NCBI RefSeq assembly: GCF_017654485.1
Contig: NZ_CP061097.1
Location: 1-59,993, forward strand
Length of the DNA stretch: 59,993 bases
Source: Roseomonas marmotae
GTDB lineage: Bacteria > Pseudomonadota > Alphaproteobacteria > Acetobacterales > Acetobacteraceae
Direction: 5' to 3'
Made by a program: the position numbers and the translations under genes. Below, piece by piece: positions 41,312 through 50,083 of the stretch. Each line of letters opens with the position of its first letter. The stretch's first letter is position 1. The notes beneath the pieces are model-generated. The model was not told where the DNA came from. It did no database searches and worked only from the letters and a program-made list of their open reading frames with translations.

Positions 41312-41725
41312 ATGAGTGATCGTATGAGTGCCCGTACGGAATTCGTGGAAGTGGTGACCCGCGGTGAACGGCGCCGCCGCTGGAGCCCCGAGCAAAAGCT
41401 GCGGATCGTCGCCGAGGCGATGGACCCCACAGTCACCGCGGTCGATGTGGCACGGCGCTGGGGGATCGGCACGGGACTGCTTTATACATGGCGACGCGAG
41501 CTGCTGATGGCGGTCACCCCGGCGCCGATCACGCCAGGGCTCCCTGCGATCGCAGCGGAGGAAGCCCCCTGCGAGAATGCGCCTGCCGTCATTGCTGAGG
41601 CCGCCTCGCTGCCTGGTGACGGACGGATCGAGATCGCGCTTCCAGGTGGTGTCGTCGTCCGTGTTGATGCCGGGGTAGACGAGGCGGCGCTTCGGCGCGT
41701 CCTTGCGGCACTGGAGAGGCGATGA
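41312..41725 (+). CDS. tnpA: IS66 TnpA accessory protein
   Basis: 137-residue IS66 orfA product with a helix-turn-helix: RRRRWSPEQKLRIVAEAMDP, VDVARRWGIGTGLLYTWRRE. The C-terminus (IEIALPGGVVVRVDAGVDEA) is typical. It overlaps the TnpB start by 4 nt. The frame is open upstream to 41243, but ATG 41312 with GGAGG about 11 nt before it is the better start. Confidence 0.85.
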   Translation: MSDRMSARTEFVEVVTRGERRRRWSPEQKLRIVAEAMDPTVTAVDVARRWGIGTGLLYTWRRELLMAVTPAPITPGLPAIAAEEAPCENAPAVIAEAASLPGDGRIEIALPGGVVVRVDAGVDEAALRRVLAALERR

Positions 41726-43644
41726 TCGGTCCCGCGCCGGGCACACGCATCTTCCTCGCCTGCGGGGTGACGGACATGCGGCGTGGCATGGACGGGCTTG
41801 CCGCTCTCGTGCAGACCACCTTCGGCGAGGATCCGTTCTCGGGTGCGGTCTATCTCTTCCGTGGGCGCCGGGGCCATCTGGTGAAATGCCTCTGGCATGA
41901 CGGTCAAGGCCTGTGCCTTTTCCAGAAGCGCTTGGAACGGAGCCGCTTCCAGTGGCCGGTGACGAACACCGGCAGGATTGCGTTGTCGGTGGCGCAGACT
42001 TCGATGCTGCTCGAGGGCCTGGACTGGCGCAACCCACAGCGGGTGTGCGGCCGAGCGCGACGTAGCAGCTTTCGCTTGCACCGACGCGGCGCGGCCTGCG
42101 ACGATTCCTGCGTGACAGCAGCCGATGACACGAACGGGGCGGACGCGGAGGTGGTTCTCCTGCGCGCTGCGCTGGCTGCCGCCGAGGCGAGGATCGCGGC
42201 ACTCGAGGGCATGCTCCACGCGCTCAACCGCGCACGCTTCGGCCAGAGTGCCGAGCGCATCGATCCCGGCCAGCTTGTCCTTGCACTTGGCCGCGACGTG
42301 CCACCCCCGCCGCCCGCGAACGATGCGCCGGGGGAGGATGGCCCTCGCGGACGCCCATCGGCGCGCCGGAACCGCGGCGCCTTGCCGCCGCACCTCGAGA
42401 GAGTGGAGCGCGTGCTGGAACCCGCCAGCCGGACCTGTTCTTGCTGCGGCAGCGACATGCGCGTCATCGGCGAGGACCGGTCAGAGCGGCTCGACGTCGT
42501 GCCCGCGAGGCTGCGGGTGCTGGTGACCGTCCGCCCGCGCCTGGCCTGTCGTGGCTGCGTGGGCGGTGTTCATCAGGCGCCTGCCCCGGAGCACGCGGTG
42601 ACGCGCGGTCTGCCGACCGAGGCGCTGCTGGCGCATGTGCTCGTCTCGAAATACGGCGACGGCCTGCCGCTGTACCGCCAGGTGGCAATCCTCCGCCGCA
42701 GCGGGGTGAGGCTCGACCGCTCGACCCTCTGCGACTGGGTCGGGGCAGCTTGTTGGTGGCTCCGGCCTCTCTACGAGCGGGTCCTGGAGCATGTCAGGAA
42801 ACAGGGACGGGTGTTCGCCGACGACACGCCACTTCCCACCCTGGAGCGCGGTCGCGGGCGAACCCGCAAGGGGGCCCTCTGGGCCTATGCCGTCGACGAC
42901 CGCCCCTGGCTGGGGCGGGCTCCTCCTGCGGTCGCTTATGCCTACGCGCCGGACCGCAAGGGAGCGCGACCCGCTGCTCATCTCGGCCGGTTCCGAGGCG
43001 TGCTGCAGGTCGACGGCTATGACGGGTTCAAGGCCATGCGGCGGGAGCGCCGCGACGGCTCGGTGACGCTGGCCTTCTGTTGGGCGCACCTGCGCCGACG
43101 GTTCTTTGAGGTCCATGCGGGCACGAAGTCGCCCATCGCCGCCGAGGCCTTGCTGCGTATCGGGGAGCTCTACCGGATCGAGCGCGAGATCCGGGGCCGC
43201 TCGGCGGAGCAGCGCCGCGCCATCCGTCGCGAGAGGAGCGCGCCGCTGGTCGCCGCCCTCGAGATCTGGCTGCGGGCGCAGCTGGATCGCCTCAGCCAGG
43301 GCTCCAAGCTCGCCGGGGACATCCGCTACGGCCTGCGCCACTGGGGCGGTCTCGTGCGGTTCCTTGAGGACGGCAGGCTGGAGATGGATACAAACACGGT
43401 GGAGCGGCAGATCAGGCCCGTGGCCGTCACCCGCAAGGCGGCGCTGTTCGCAGGCAGTGAGGCAGGCGGCGCGAACTGGGCCATCGCGACGACGCTGATC
43501 CGGACGGCCCTGATGAATGACGTTGAGCCCGAGGCCTGGCTGACCGACGTGCTGCAGCGGATGGTCCGCGGCGACGTGCGCTCGAACGGGCTTGATGCCC
43601 TTCTCCCCTGGACCTGGGGCCGGGACACCGCCGCAGCGGCGTAG
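41722..43644 (+). CDS. IS66 TnpB-TnpC fused by loss of a stop codon
   Basis: One 640-codon frame covers two normally separate proteins. Residues 1-113 are TnpB (FLACGVTDMRRGMDGLAALV, LWHDGQGLCLFQKRLER). From about residue 131 it is the TnpC transposase: a coiled-coil start, a Cys-rich zinc motif (TCSCCGSDM), VFADDTPLPTL, LQVDGYDGFKAM, FCWAHLRRRFFEVH and DTNTVERQIRPVAVTRKAAL. At about 42050 a one-base deletion relative to a frame reading RVWRPSAT-stop removes the TnpB terminator. TnpC could still start at the GTG 42112. Whether the fusion is functional or a sequencing error cannot be told here. Confidence 0.85.
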   Translation: MIGPAPGTRIFLACGVTDMRRGMDGLAALVQTTFGEDPFSGAVYLFRGRRGHLVKCLWHDGQGLCLFQKRLERSRFQWPVTNTGRIALSVAQTSMLLEGLDWRNPQRVCGRARRSSFRLHRRGAACDDSCVTAADDTNGADAEVVLLRAALAAAEARIAALEGMLHALNRARFGQSAERIDPGQLVLALGRDVPPPPPANDAPGEDGPRGRPSARRNRGALPPHLERVERVLEPASRTCSCCGSDMRVIGEDRSERLDVVPARLRVLVTVRPRLACRGCVGGVHQAPAPEHAVTRGLPTEALLAHVLVSKYGDGLPLYRQVAILRRSGVRLDRSTLCDWVGAACWWLRPLYERVLEHVRKQGRVFADDTPLPTLERGRGRTRKGALWAYAVDDRPWLGRAPPAVAYAYAPDRKGARPAAHLGRFRGVLQVDGYDGFKAMRRERRDGSVTLAFCWAHLRRRFFEVHAGTKSPIAAEALLRIGELYRIEREIRGRSAEQRRAIRRERSAPLVAALEIWLRAQLDRLSQGSKLAGDIRYGLRHWGGLVRFLEDGRLEMDTNTVERQIRPVAVTRKAALFAGSEAGGANWAIATTLIRTALMNDVEPEAWLTDVLQRMVRGDVRSNGLDALLPWTWGRDTAAAA

Positions 43645-43673
43645 CCATCAGAGCCCGGCAAGGCGGGGTTTAC

Positions 43674-43958
43674 CTCCTCCGCGTCGCTGGTATCGGCATG
43701 GACCGCGTCGTGGATGATGCGCGTGGTCACGCCCTGCAGATGCGCCCGCAGCGCCCGCTCCAGTTCCAGAAACTCGGGCCAGAGGACCGTATCGAGGAAG
43801 CCCTTGGGCGCGCGCAGCATTACCGTCGTGCGCTTCTGGCGAGGGTAGCGATAGGGCCTCAGCCCGTAGCGGCGGCAGAGGGCGACGAAGAGCTGCCGGG
43901 ACCAGCTGTCCGGCATTGAGAACTGCTGCTCCACGGCCGGGTCACGGCGGGCTTGCTC
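43674..43958 (-). pseudogene. Internal fragment of an unknown conserved protein
   Basis: Reads MPDSWSRQLFVALCRRYGLR, TTVMLRAPKGFLDTVLWPEF and IIHDAVHADTSDAEEV. It is similar in style to hypothetical proteins of alphaproteobacterial plasmids, function unknown. It is cut at its N-terminal side by the IS256 fragment (43959) and at its C-terminal side by IS66 (43673). Confidence 0.5.
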
Positions 43959-44250
43959 GGGACTGTCAGGAATGTGTGTGGCGGGGCATAGTAGGGAAGA
44001 AGGAGACCCCCTATGGCCCGACGGAAAGAGCCGCGGATCCCGGATGCGATCCTGGACCAGTTGCTGGCCGGTGCGGACGCCAGAACGGCCTTCGAGCAGG
44101 GCGGCCTGCTGGATGAGCTGAAGAAGGCGTTCACCGAGCGGGCGCTGAACGCCGAGATGGACCACCACTTGGCCGGAGAGGGTGGTGAAGGCAACAGCCG
44201 CAACGGCTATGGCCGGAAGTCGGTGGTCACTGACAGTGGCAAGCTGGCGC
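43959..44250 (+). mobile_element. 5' fragment of an IS256-family element
   Basis: Matches the first ~295 bp of the complete element at 53651-54972, including the terminal GGGACTGTCAGGAAT and the first ~79 codons of the transposase (from ATG 44013). It lacks three bases (TTC) inside the terminal repeat and stops abruptly at AAGCTGGCGC, where unrelated DNA leading to the GST gene begins. Confidence 0.85.
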
Positions 44251-44385
44251 GTGGATGGCGGCGTCGTCCGCTTTGTGGCCTGACGTTGAAGCTCCGGCGA
44301 CGAGTACCGGTCACGTCTGCCGACATCCACACATGCACGCACGGAACGGTGCAGAGCTACAACTATGAGCGTGGAAGGCCGAACG

Positions 44386-45051
44386 ATGGATCACGAACTC
44401 TTCTGGATAAGCGGCAGCCCCTACGCGTGGCGGGTGCAGTTGGCGCTCGAATACAAAGGCGTGCCGTATGTCTCGCGCCGGCTGGATGCGGGCAAGCAGG
44501 AACATCGCGCGCCGGCATTCCTCGCGCTGAACCCGCGCGGGAAGGTTCCGGTCCTGAAGACTGGCGACACGGCGCTGTACGAATCCGTGGCGATCATCGC
44601 TTTCCTGGATCGCGCGTATCCCGCCGTGCCGCTGCTCGGACAGACAGCACAGGAGCACGGCCGAGTCTGGCAGCGCGTGAGCGAGTTCGAGAATTACACG
44701 CGCGATCTGTTTGATGTGGAGATCGTCCGCCCGCTGTTGCGCGGCTATGCGAAGGACGATCCCGAAGCGATGCGCGCGTCAGCCGCTCGCGTCTATGATG
44801 CGCTTGGCTGGATGGAGCAGGCACTGTCGATCACGCCTTATCTGGCGGGCGACGACATCACCGCAACGGACATCGTCGCACTGCCGAACATCCAGATGCT
44901 GCGTCGGGTCGCAGTGCGTTCGGAAGCCATCGAAATGGAGCTTGGCCTCGAAGACCTCGGCGCGCGTCTGCCAGCATTGGGCGCCTGGCTGTCGCGCATG
45001 GAGACAATGCGGGGCTATGACGCTGCTTACCCACCGCACTGGCGGACTTGA
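44386..45051 (+). CDS. Glutathione S-transferase family protein
   Basis: 221-residue two-domain GST. The thioredoxin-like half shows FWISGSPYAWRVQLALEYKG (Ser in the catalytic position), NPRGKVPVLKTGD (cis-Pro) and LYESVAIIAFLD (the E-S glutathione-contact motif). The helical half has PYLAGDDITATDIVALPN, the N-capping box of the family. It conjugates or reduces small electrophiles in the cytosol. ATG 44386 is favoured over 44365 because GGAAGG lies 7 nt upstream. Its codon use is less GC-extreme than the neighbours', suggesting recent acquisition. Confidence 0.9.
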   Translation: MDHELFWISGSPYAWRVQLALEYKGVPYVSRRLDAGKQEHRAPAFLALNPRGKVPVLKTGDTALYESVAIIAFLDRAYPAVPLLGQTAQEHGRVWQRVSEFENYTRDLFDVEIVRPLLRGYAKDDPEAMRASAARVYDALGWMEQALSITPYLAGDDITATDIVALPNIQMLRRVAVRSEAIEMELGLEDLGARLPALGAWLSRMETMRGYDAAYPPHWRT

Positions 45052-45255
45052 TCGAGAAGGAAGGCAGCGCGCATGCCATGTGTGTCTGCCTGCCAGCATT
45101 TCTCAAATCCAGTCCATTCCCGATTGACCATCCCAATGGGACGGGACCACGAATACTTGGGTGTCATTCCGCCCTCAAACGCACCCGGCCAACGATGGGG
45201 CATGTTTCAACAGCCCCGGTCGTCTTAGGCGCTTCCATACTTTTTAAGTGAATCG

Positions 45256-45375
45256 CACCGGCACGATAATCGTTGGTTATCGTGTTCAATCTCTTGTAGC
45301 GGCGTGCGCCGCCACAGTTGGAGCAAAGCTGCCACGCAGGCATCCTCTTGCGGCTCTGATTGCGGCGTTTCTAAG
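45256..45375 (+). other. Displaced leader of a small secreted-protein gene
   Basis: The stretch GCGCCGCCACAGTTGGAGC-AAAGCTGCC matches the leader at about 49690-49725 (GCCTCGCCACAGCTGGGGC-AAAGCTGCC). Together with 47734-47766 it reconstitutes the upstream region of the small gene at 47767, split by IS701-like copy 2 and the IS1031-type element. The preceding 200 nt (45052-45255) hold nothing I recognise. Confidence 0.55.
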
Positions 45376-46826
45376 CTCGACTTTGGCCATCTGAGGGAGG
45401 CGTAGGCGGCGAGGCGGGTGACTGGCTAGGCTGGCGTGTCCCCGCCAAGAGACGCCGCCATGCTTCACCTACCATCCCGCTTCGCCGCGGTGATCCTGAG
45501 CTTTGCGCCGCTGTTTTTCCAGCGTAGCTGGCAACACGCCGAGGTGCTGCTGATCGGGGCTATCCTGGCGCCAGGCAAACGTACGGTGACCAGCCTGTTG
45601 CAGATCAGCGGCCTCGCGCAGGAGCGGCGCTTCGTGAACTATCATCGGGTGCTGAACCGGGCGGTCTGGAGCCCCCGGGCAGCGTCACGCCTCCTGCTGG
45701 CGCACCTGATCACGACCTTCGCACCGGACGGGCCGGTCGTCCTGGGCATCGACGACACGATTGAGCGCCGCCGCGGCAAGCGGATTGCAGCGATGGGCAT
45801 CTACCGCGACCCGGTGCGCTCCAGCCACGGCCATTTCGTGAAAGCTTCCGGCCTGCGTTGGATCAGCCTGATGCTCTTGGCACCTGTTCCCTGGGCCGGC
45901 CGGGTTTGGGCGCTGCCTTTCCTGTCCACGCTCGCGCCCTCCGAGCGGTACTGTCGCGAGCGGGGCCGGCGGCACAAGAAGCTCACCGACTGGGCTCGCC
46001 AACTGATCCTGCAGGCCCGTCGCTGGCTTCCAAGGCGCGACATCGTGGTGGTCGGCGACAGCGGCTTTGCGGCCCTGGAACTGCTGGCTGCCCTGACCCG
46101 GCACAGGATCATCGGGATCACGCGCCTGCGGCTCGATGCCGCGCTCTATGATCCGGCGCCGCCACGGCGACCTGGAACCAATGGTCGGCCCCGCACGAAA
46201 GGGGCGCGGCGGCCCAACCTGTCGGAGGTGCTGGTCGGTGCCGATACGCGTTGGCAGCGTGTCGTGATCCCAGGCTGGTATGGTGAGGGCGAACGCAACG
46301 TCGAGATCTGCTCGGCCACTGCCGTATGGCGTCATAGCGGAATGCCGATCCTGCCGATCCGCTGGATCCTGGTCCGCGATCCTCATCGCCGGTTCCAGCC
46401 GCAGGCCCTGCTGTGCACTGATCCTGATCGGACGCCCGAGCAGATCCTGTGTTGGTTCATCCAGCGCTGGCAGCTGGAGGTGACCTTTCAGGAAACCAGG
46501 GTGCATCTCGGTGTCGAGACCCAGCGGCAGTGGTCGGAGCTCGCCATCGCCCGCACGACGCCATGCCTGCTTGGGCTATTCTCGCTCGTCACCCTCCTGG
46601 CTGCCCAGCTCAGAGCCTCAGAACGCAATGCCGCGGCAAGCAGCGCTTGGTATCACAAGGAACGTCCGACCTTCAGCGATACCCTCGCCGCCGTGCGACG
46701 TCACATCTGGTGCGAGCAAGGTTTCCTCACATCCCGGCACAGCGGCCACGGCGCAAAACCCCGGCGAGCGCTCCAGCACGCCTGGGCTTACGTCCTTTGT
46801 CACGCCGCCTGATGGCCAAAGTCAAG
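45376..46826 (+). mobile_element. IS701-like insertion sequence, copy 2 (1,451 bp)
   Basis: Same length, ends and encoded protein as copy 1 (10403-11853) but on the plus strand. Left flank CTAAG; right flank CTAA followed directly by another IS, which inserted at the same TAA. The pair is inverted around 33.5 kb. Confidence 0.85.
45460..46812 (+). CDS. IS701-like (DDE_5) transposase
   Basis: Identical in sequence to the product of 10417-11769, with GIDDTIERRRGKR and VVVGDSGFAAL holding the first two catalytic Asp residues and WQLEVTFQETR the Glu. Intact, so either copy could mobilise the other. A GTG at 45436 is an alternative start. Confidence 0.85.
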   Translation: MLHLPSRFAAVILSFAPLFFQRSWQHAEVLLIGAILAPGKRTVTSLLQISGLAQERRFVNYHRVLNRAVWSPRAASRLLLAHLITTFAPDGPVVLGIDDTIERRRGKRIAAMGIYRDPVRSSHGHFVKASGLRWISLMLLAPVPWAGRVWALPFLSTLAPSERYCRERGRRHKKLTDWARQLILQARRWLPRRDIVVVGDSGFAALELLAALTRHRIIGITRLRLDAALYDPAPPRRPGTNGRPRTKGARRPNLSEVLVGADTRWQRVVIPGWYGEGERNVEICSATAVWRHSGMPILPIRWILVRDPHRRFQPQALLCTDPDRTPEQILCWFIQRWQLEVTFQETRVHLGVETQRQWSELAIARTTPCLLGLFSLVTLLAAQLRASERNAAASSAWYHKERPTFSDTLAAVRRHIWCEQGFLTSRHSGHGAKPRRALQHAWAYVLCHAA

Positions 46827-46830
46827 CTAA

Positions 46831-47733
46831 GAGCCCGTTTGAGAATGGTCATGGGTGAGCGATGCGCCGGACGAGGAGCGCGCCCATGCTGACGTGGATC
46901 ATGGCTTCGGAGACGTCGCAGCGGCGTTCATAGTCGCGGACCAGGCGGCGCCAGCGGGTCATCCAGCCAAAGGTTCTCTCCACCACCCAGCGGCGTGGCA
47001 GCACCTGGAAGCCTTGCTGGTCCGTCAGCTTGCGCACCACCTCGATGACGAAGTCATGGAAGGCGGCAGCGCTCATCAGCTTGCCGCGGTCATAGGCGCC
47101 GTCGGCAAAGAGGTGCTTCAACCAGGGCCAGCGCTTGCGGATCGCCTTGACGATCTGCTCCGCCCCGGAAGCATCCTGCACGTCGGCCGTCGTTAGGTTG
47201 ACCATCAGCAGGCGGCCATCAGTGTCGACCGCAATGTGGCGCTTGCGGCCCTTGAGGCGCTTGGCGGCATCAAAGCCGCCGCCGCCCAGTGCTTGGGGCG
47301 ACTTGACCGTCTGGCTGTCCAGAACCCCGGCGGAAGGGCTGGCCTCGCGCCCCACCCGCTCACGATCCAGCATCAGCGCGATGTTGTGCAGAGTGGCGAA
47401 CAGGAACCGTCGTGCGAGCCGCCGGAACCACCAATAGATCGTCTGCCATGGTCCGAAATGGACCGGCAGCATGCGCCAGCCACACCCGGCCCGTGCCAGG
47501 TAGCGGATCGCGTTCAGCACCTCGCGCAGGTCAACGCCTGGCCGCCTGCCGCGGGTGCTGCTGGGCGGCAGCAGAGGCCGAATAACCCGCCATTCCTGAT
47601 CCGTCAGATCGGTCGGGTAGCGGCGCCGCTCAAAGCCAGCCTGCCGTGCGCGATGTTCCTTGGTCCACATCCAGCCCATCTGGGCACGCGAGGACGCCTG
47701 AACACCTCACCCGCAGCATTCTCAAACGGGCTC
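46831..47733 (-). mobile_element. IS5-family IS1031-type element (903 bp)
   Basis: Perfect inverted ends GAGCCCGTTTGAGAATG and complement, flanked by TAA on both sides (46828-46830 and 47734-47736), as expected for the 3-bp TNA targets of the IS1031 group. It is inserted immediately beside the end of IS701-like copy 2. Confidence 0.85.
46849..47679 (-). CDS. IS5-family (IS1031-type) transposase
   Basis: 276-residue transposase: RRYPTDLTDQEWRVIRPLLP, GCGWRMLPVHFGPWQTIYWW, GVLDSQTVKSPQ (first Asp), GRKRHIAVDTDGRLL, LFADGAYDRGKL (second Asp) and RRWVVERTFGWMTRWRRLVR (Glu). Complete and probably active. ATG 47670 (MWTKEHRAR) is an alternative start. Confidence 0.9.
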   Translation of the reverse strand: MGWMWTKEHRARQAGFERRRYPTDLTDQEWRVIRPLLPPSSTRGRRPGVDLREVLNAIRYLARAGCGWRMLPVHFGPWQTIYWWFRRLARRFLFATLHNIALMLDRERVGREASPSAGVLDSQTVKSPQALGGGGFDAAKRLKGRKRHIAVDTDGRLLMVNLTTADVQDASGAEQIVKAIRKRWPWLKHLFADGAYDRGKLMSAAAFHDFVIEVVRKLTDQQGFQVLPRRWVVERTFGWMTRWRRLVRDYERRCDVSEAMIHVSMGALLVRRIAHP

Positions 47734-47766
47734 TAAAGGGAACGCTAACCGACTGGCAGACCCACC

Positions 47767-47925
47767 ATGCGGCCCACCAGGCTTCTTCTGCTGGCTGTCA
47801 CCAGCGCCTTTCTGGCCGCCCCACGGGGTCGGTGCCAAGCTTATAAGCAGGGCCCCACCGATGGCTATCAGCCAGGTGCCCAGCAGAACCCGCTTGCGGT
47901 CCTCGGCCAGCTGCTCGGCCGCTAA
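47767..47925 (+). CDS. Shortened paralogue of the small secreted protein at 49793
   Basis: 52 residues: a signal-like start MRPTRLLLLAVTSAFLAAP and an end AYKQGPTDGYQPGAQQNPLA-VLGQLLGR. These match the first ~19 and last ~30 residues of the protein at 49793-50083, with the charged middle (about 45 residues) missing. The leader is also homologous but has been split by two insertion sequences. It may be a decaying copy or a genuinely short variant. Confidence 0.5.
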   Translation: MRPTRLLLLAVTSAFLAAPRGRCQAYKQGPTDGYQPGAQQNPLAVLGQLLGR

Positions 47926-48155
47926 GCCGCCCATGGCGACTTGCGGGTCAGTTTGGCCCGCGGGTTCTTTGCCTCGCACCCAGTGCGCGTCATCCGCCAG
48001 GAGGTCTGGTGAAAATGATGGCAGGGCAGGCCGGACCTCTATAGCGTCCTGCACACCCGTGCCGCCGCTGGTCGGCGCCACCGGCCAATCGGAGCCCTGC
48101 ACGGGACCGACCACGGCCTCGTCCTGCTCGGGTTCCCGAACATGAGGAAGGCGCC

Positions 48156-48815
48156 ATGCACCCGACCACCGCGATCGCGTTTGCCGCCGCCGTGCTTCTC
48201 GCCGCTCCAGCCGCCCATGGTCAGCAGGCGAGCGAGATGACCTTCTTTGTCACTTCCAGCAATCCGGGGCAGGGCGCCAACCTGGGTGGCCTCGCCGGGG
48301 CGGACGCGTATTGCCGGTCACTCGCGCAGGCGGCCGGCGCTGGCAACCACACCTGGCACGCCTATCTCAGCACCTCCGCTGCCGGTGGTGCTCCGGCCGT
48401 GAATGCACGGGACCGCATCGGGCGCGGCCCCTGGCGCAACGCGAAGGGCGAGGTGATCGCGCAGGACGTGGCCTCGCTGCACAGCGACGGCAACCGCCTG
48501 TCGAAGCAGACGGCGCTGACGGAGAAGGGCGAGGTGGTCAATGGCCGCGGCGACAATCCGAACAACCACGATATCCTCACGGGGTCTCAACCTGATGGCA
48601 ACGCCTTCGCCGGGGAGCAGGACCGGACCTGCGGCAATTGGACGCTCGGCGGGGCGGAGGGTTCGGCCATCGTCGGGCACCATGACCGGCTGGGACTGCA
48701 GGACGATGCGCCGGCGAAGTCCTGGAATTCCTCCCACGCGACCCGCGGCTGCAATCTGCCGGGACTACGCAGCACCGGTGGTGCCGGGCTGTTCTACTGC
48801 TTCGCGGCAGACTGA
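48156..48815 (+). CDS. Exported lectin-like (endostatin-like fold) protein
   Basis: 219 residues with a Sec signal peptide (AIAFAAAVLLAAPAAHGQ). The mature part shows MTFFVTSSNPGQGANLGGLA, GADAYCRSLAQAAGAGNHTW, AYLSTSAAGGAPAVNARDRI, WRNAKGEVIA and a final CNLPGLRSTGGAGLFYCFA, the pattern of bacterial secreted proteins with a C-type-lectin/endostatin-like fold. Conserved Cys residues likely form disulfides in the periplasm. GAGGAAGG precedes the ATG. Ligand unknown. Confidence 0.75.
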   Translation: MHPTTAIAFAAAVLLAAPAAHGQQASEMTFFVTSSNPGQGANLGGLAGADAYCRSLAQAAGAGNHTWHAYLSTSAAGGAPAVNARDRIGRGPWRNAKGEVIAQDVASLHSDGNRLSKQTALTEKGEVVNGRGDNPNNHDILTGSQPDGNAFAGEQDRTCGNWTLGGAEGSAIVGHHDRLGLQDDAPAKSWNSSHATRGCNLPGLRSTGGAGLFYCFAAD

Positions 48816-49103
48816 CGCGGGGTGATGCTGAGGCTGCGCCTGGGCCGCTACTGGCATGGTGTGGAGAGCTTCCGCCATTCCGAATCATTATCGTTCCTGA
48901 GCAACTGATTGCGACGTTTGCCGCATGTCGCATGGCTAGACGCGGAAAAACCGGCTTTCCCGATAGCTCTCCCGATAGGAGGCCAGCTCTTTATCGACTG
49001 ACGGTGTGGCCGGGTGGGTACAAGTGATGGAGGGTATTGGCACGGGACTGCCGCACGCCCACTCGGGGGTGGCTGAGGCGTTGCTTGCAAAGAAAGGCCG
49101 CCC

Positions 49104-49397
49104 TTAGTGTGGGCGCAACTCCCCCCAATCGGCGTCCCAAACTCCAAAGGGGTCAATGATGACCAGCGGCGCCATCAGCGCCTGAGATTTCCGGATTCCA
49201 TCATTGATCGCAAGCGCGGCGCTGCGCTGCACCGTACCGGCGCTGCTTGGCAGGTCGCCCGGCGTTGCGGGATTGGCCTTGGCCCCGGGCGGCAGCACCA
49301 CACCCACCAGGGTGCCGCTGTCATCCTCGGTGATATAGACGGCGACCTCGTTGGGCAGCGCCACCTCGCGGCTGCCGAAGATTCCTCTGCCTAGCAT
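49104..49397 (-). CDS. Hypothetical protein, 97 aa
   Basis: Unrecognised. Sequence MLGRGIFGSREVALPNEVAV, then YITEDDSGTLVGVVLPPGAK and a C-terminal VIIDPFGVWDADWGELRPH. No signal peptide or membrane segment. A clear ribosome site (AGGGAG about 9 nt before the ATG) supports it. The 390 nt between it and the gene at 49793 contain no other gene, only the divergent leaders. Confidence 0.6.
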   Translation of the reverse strand: MLGRGIFGSREVALPNEVAVYITEDDSGTLVGVVLPPGAKANPATPGDLPSSAGTVQRSAALAINDGIRKSQALMAPLVIIDPFGVWDADWGELRPH

Positions 49398-49792
49398 CCA
49401 CGTTTCTCCCTTTGCAGTCGTTGCTGCAGGAATGGTTTAGCACCACGCCCCGCGCACCCCGAGCAAACTTTGCTGAACGCTTGGGCTTCAGCACCGCTCC
49501 AACATGGCTGGCAGGCAGTTCGCAGATCTGGCCGGCCAGGCTGCCGCATCATCGGCAGAGCTGATTAGTGACGGGCGTAAATTTGGCCGACACGTGCGGC
49601 TATGCGCCTGACGATCAGCTAATTGCGGTAACTCTGTACTTCAAAGACCACAGGTACCCTCATCCGCCCTTATCGTGTCTTTCCTCCCGCAGTGGCGCCT
49701 CGCCACAGCTGGGGCAAAGCTGCCCTATCGGCGCCGCCTTCCCGCCCGGATCCCCGCGTTCTCAAGAACGCTGACCGACCGGGAGACCTCTC

Positions 49793-50083
49793 ATGACAGC
49801 CCCCCGACTGCTGCTGCTGGCCCTCACCGGAGCCTTCCTGTCTGCCCCGCTCTCCGCGGCTATGGCCGATCCCTGGAAGCATGAGCGGCGCTGGGAACGC
49901 CAGGAGGAACGCCGTTGGCGCGAGCGGGAACGGCGGGCGGAACGCGCCTGGCGGCAGGAGCAGCGCGAACGCCGCGCCGCTTCGGAGCGCCACCGGGCCT
50001 ATGAACAGGGCCGCGCCGATGGCTACCGCGAAGGCGCCCAGCAGAGTCCCATCGAGGCGATTGGCTGGCTCCTCGGGCAATAA
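49793..50083 (+). CDS. Small exported Arg/Glu-rich protein
   Basis: 96 residues: signal peptide (RLLLLALTGAFLSAPLSAAMA), a highly charged helical middle (RRWERQEERRWRERERRAER) and a conserved tail (GRADGYREGAQQSPIEAIGW-LLGQ). The alternating charge suggests a long single helix in the periplasm. A shortened paralogue is at 47767. A GC hairpin follows (about 50089-50118). Function unknown. Confidence 0.65.
   Translation: MTAPRLLLLALTGAFLSAPLSAAMADPWKHERRWERQEERRWRERERRAERAWRQEQRERRAASERHRAYEQGRADGYREGAQQSPIEAIGWLLGQ

Larger units (their letters stand above)
41191..43673 (+). mobile_element. IS66-family element (about 2.48 kb)
   Basis: Begins GTAAGCGTCGTCTGACCCC and ends GCGGGGTTTAC, with the family-typical terminal GTAA. 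It contains tnpA, tnpB and tnpC in order. The 8-bp flanks (CCATCTCC on the left, CTCCTCCG on the right) do not match, and the genes interrupted on the two sides differ, so the copy has been involved in a rearrangement. Confidence 0.75.

Noticed and set aside
49398..49792. Further small gene between the hypothetical protein and the small secreted protein
   Set aside because: Only a 68-codon frame (from 49568) without a ribosome site; the homologous leader at 45256 is noncoding, which argues for an untranslated region.
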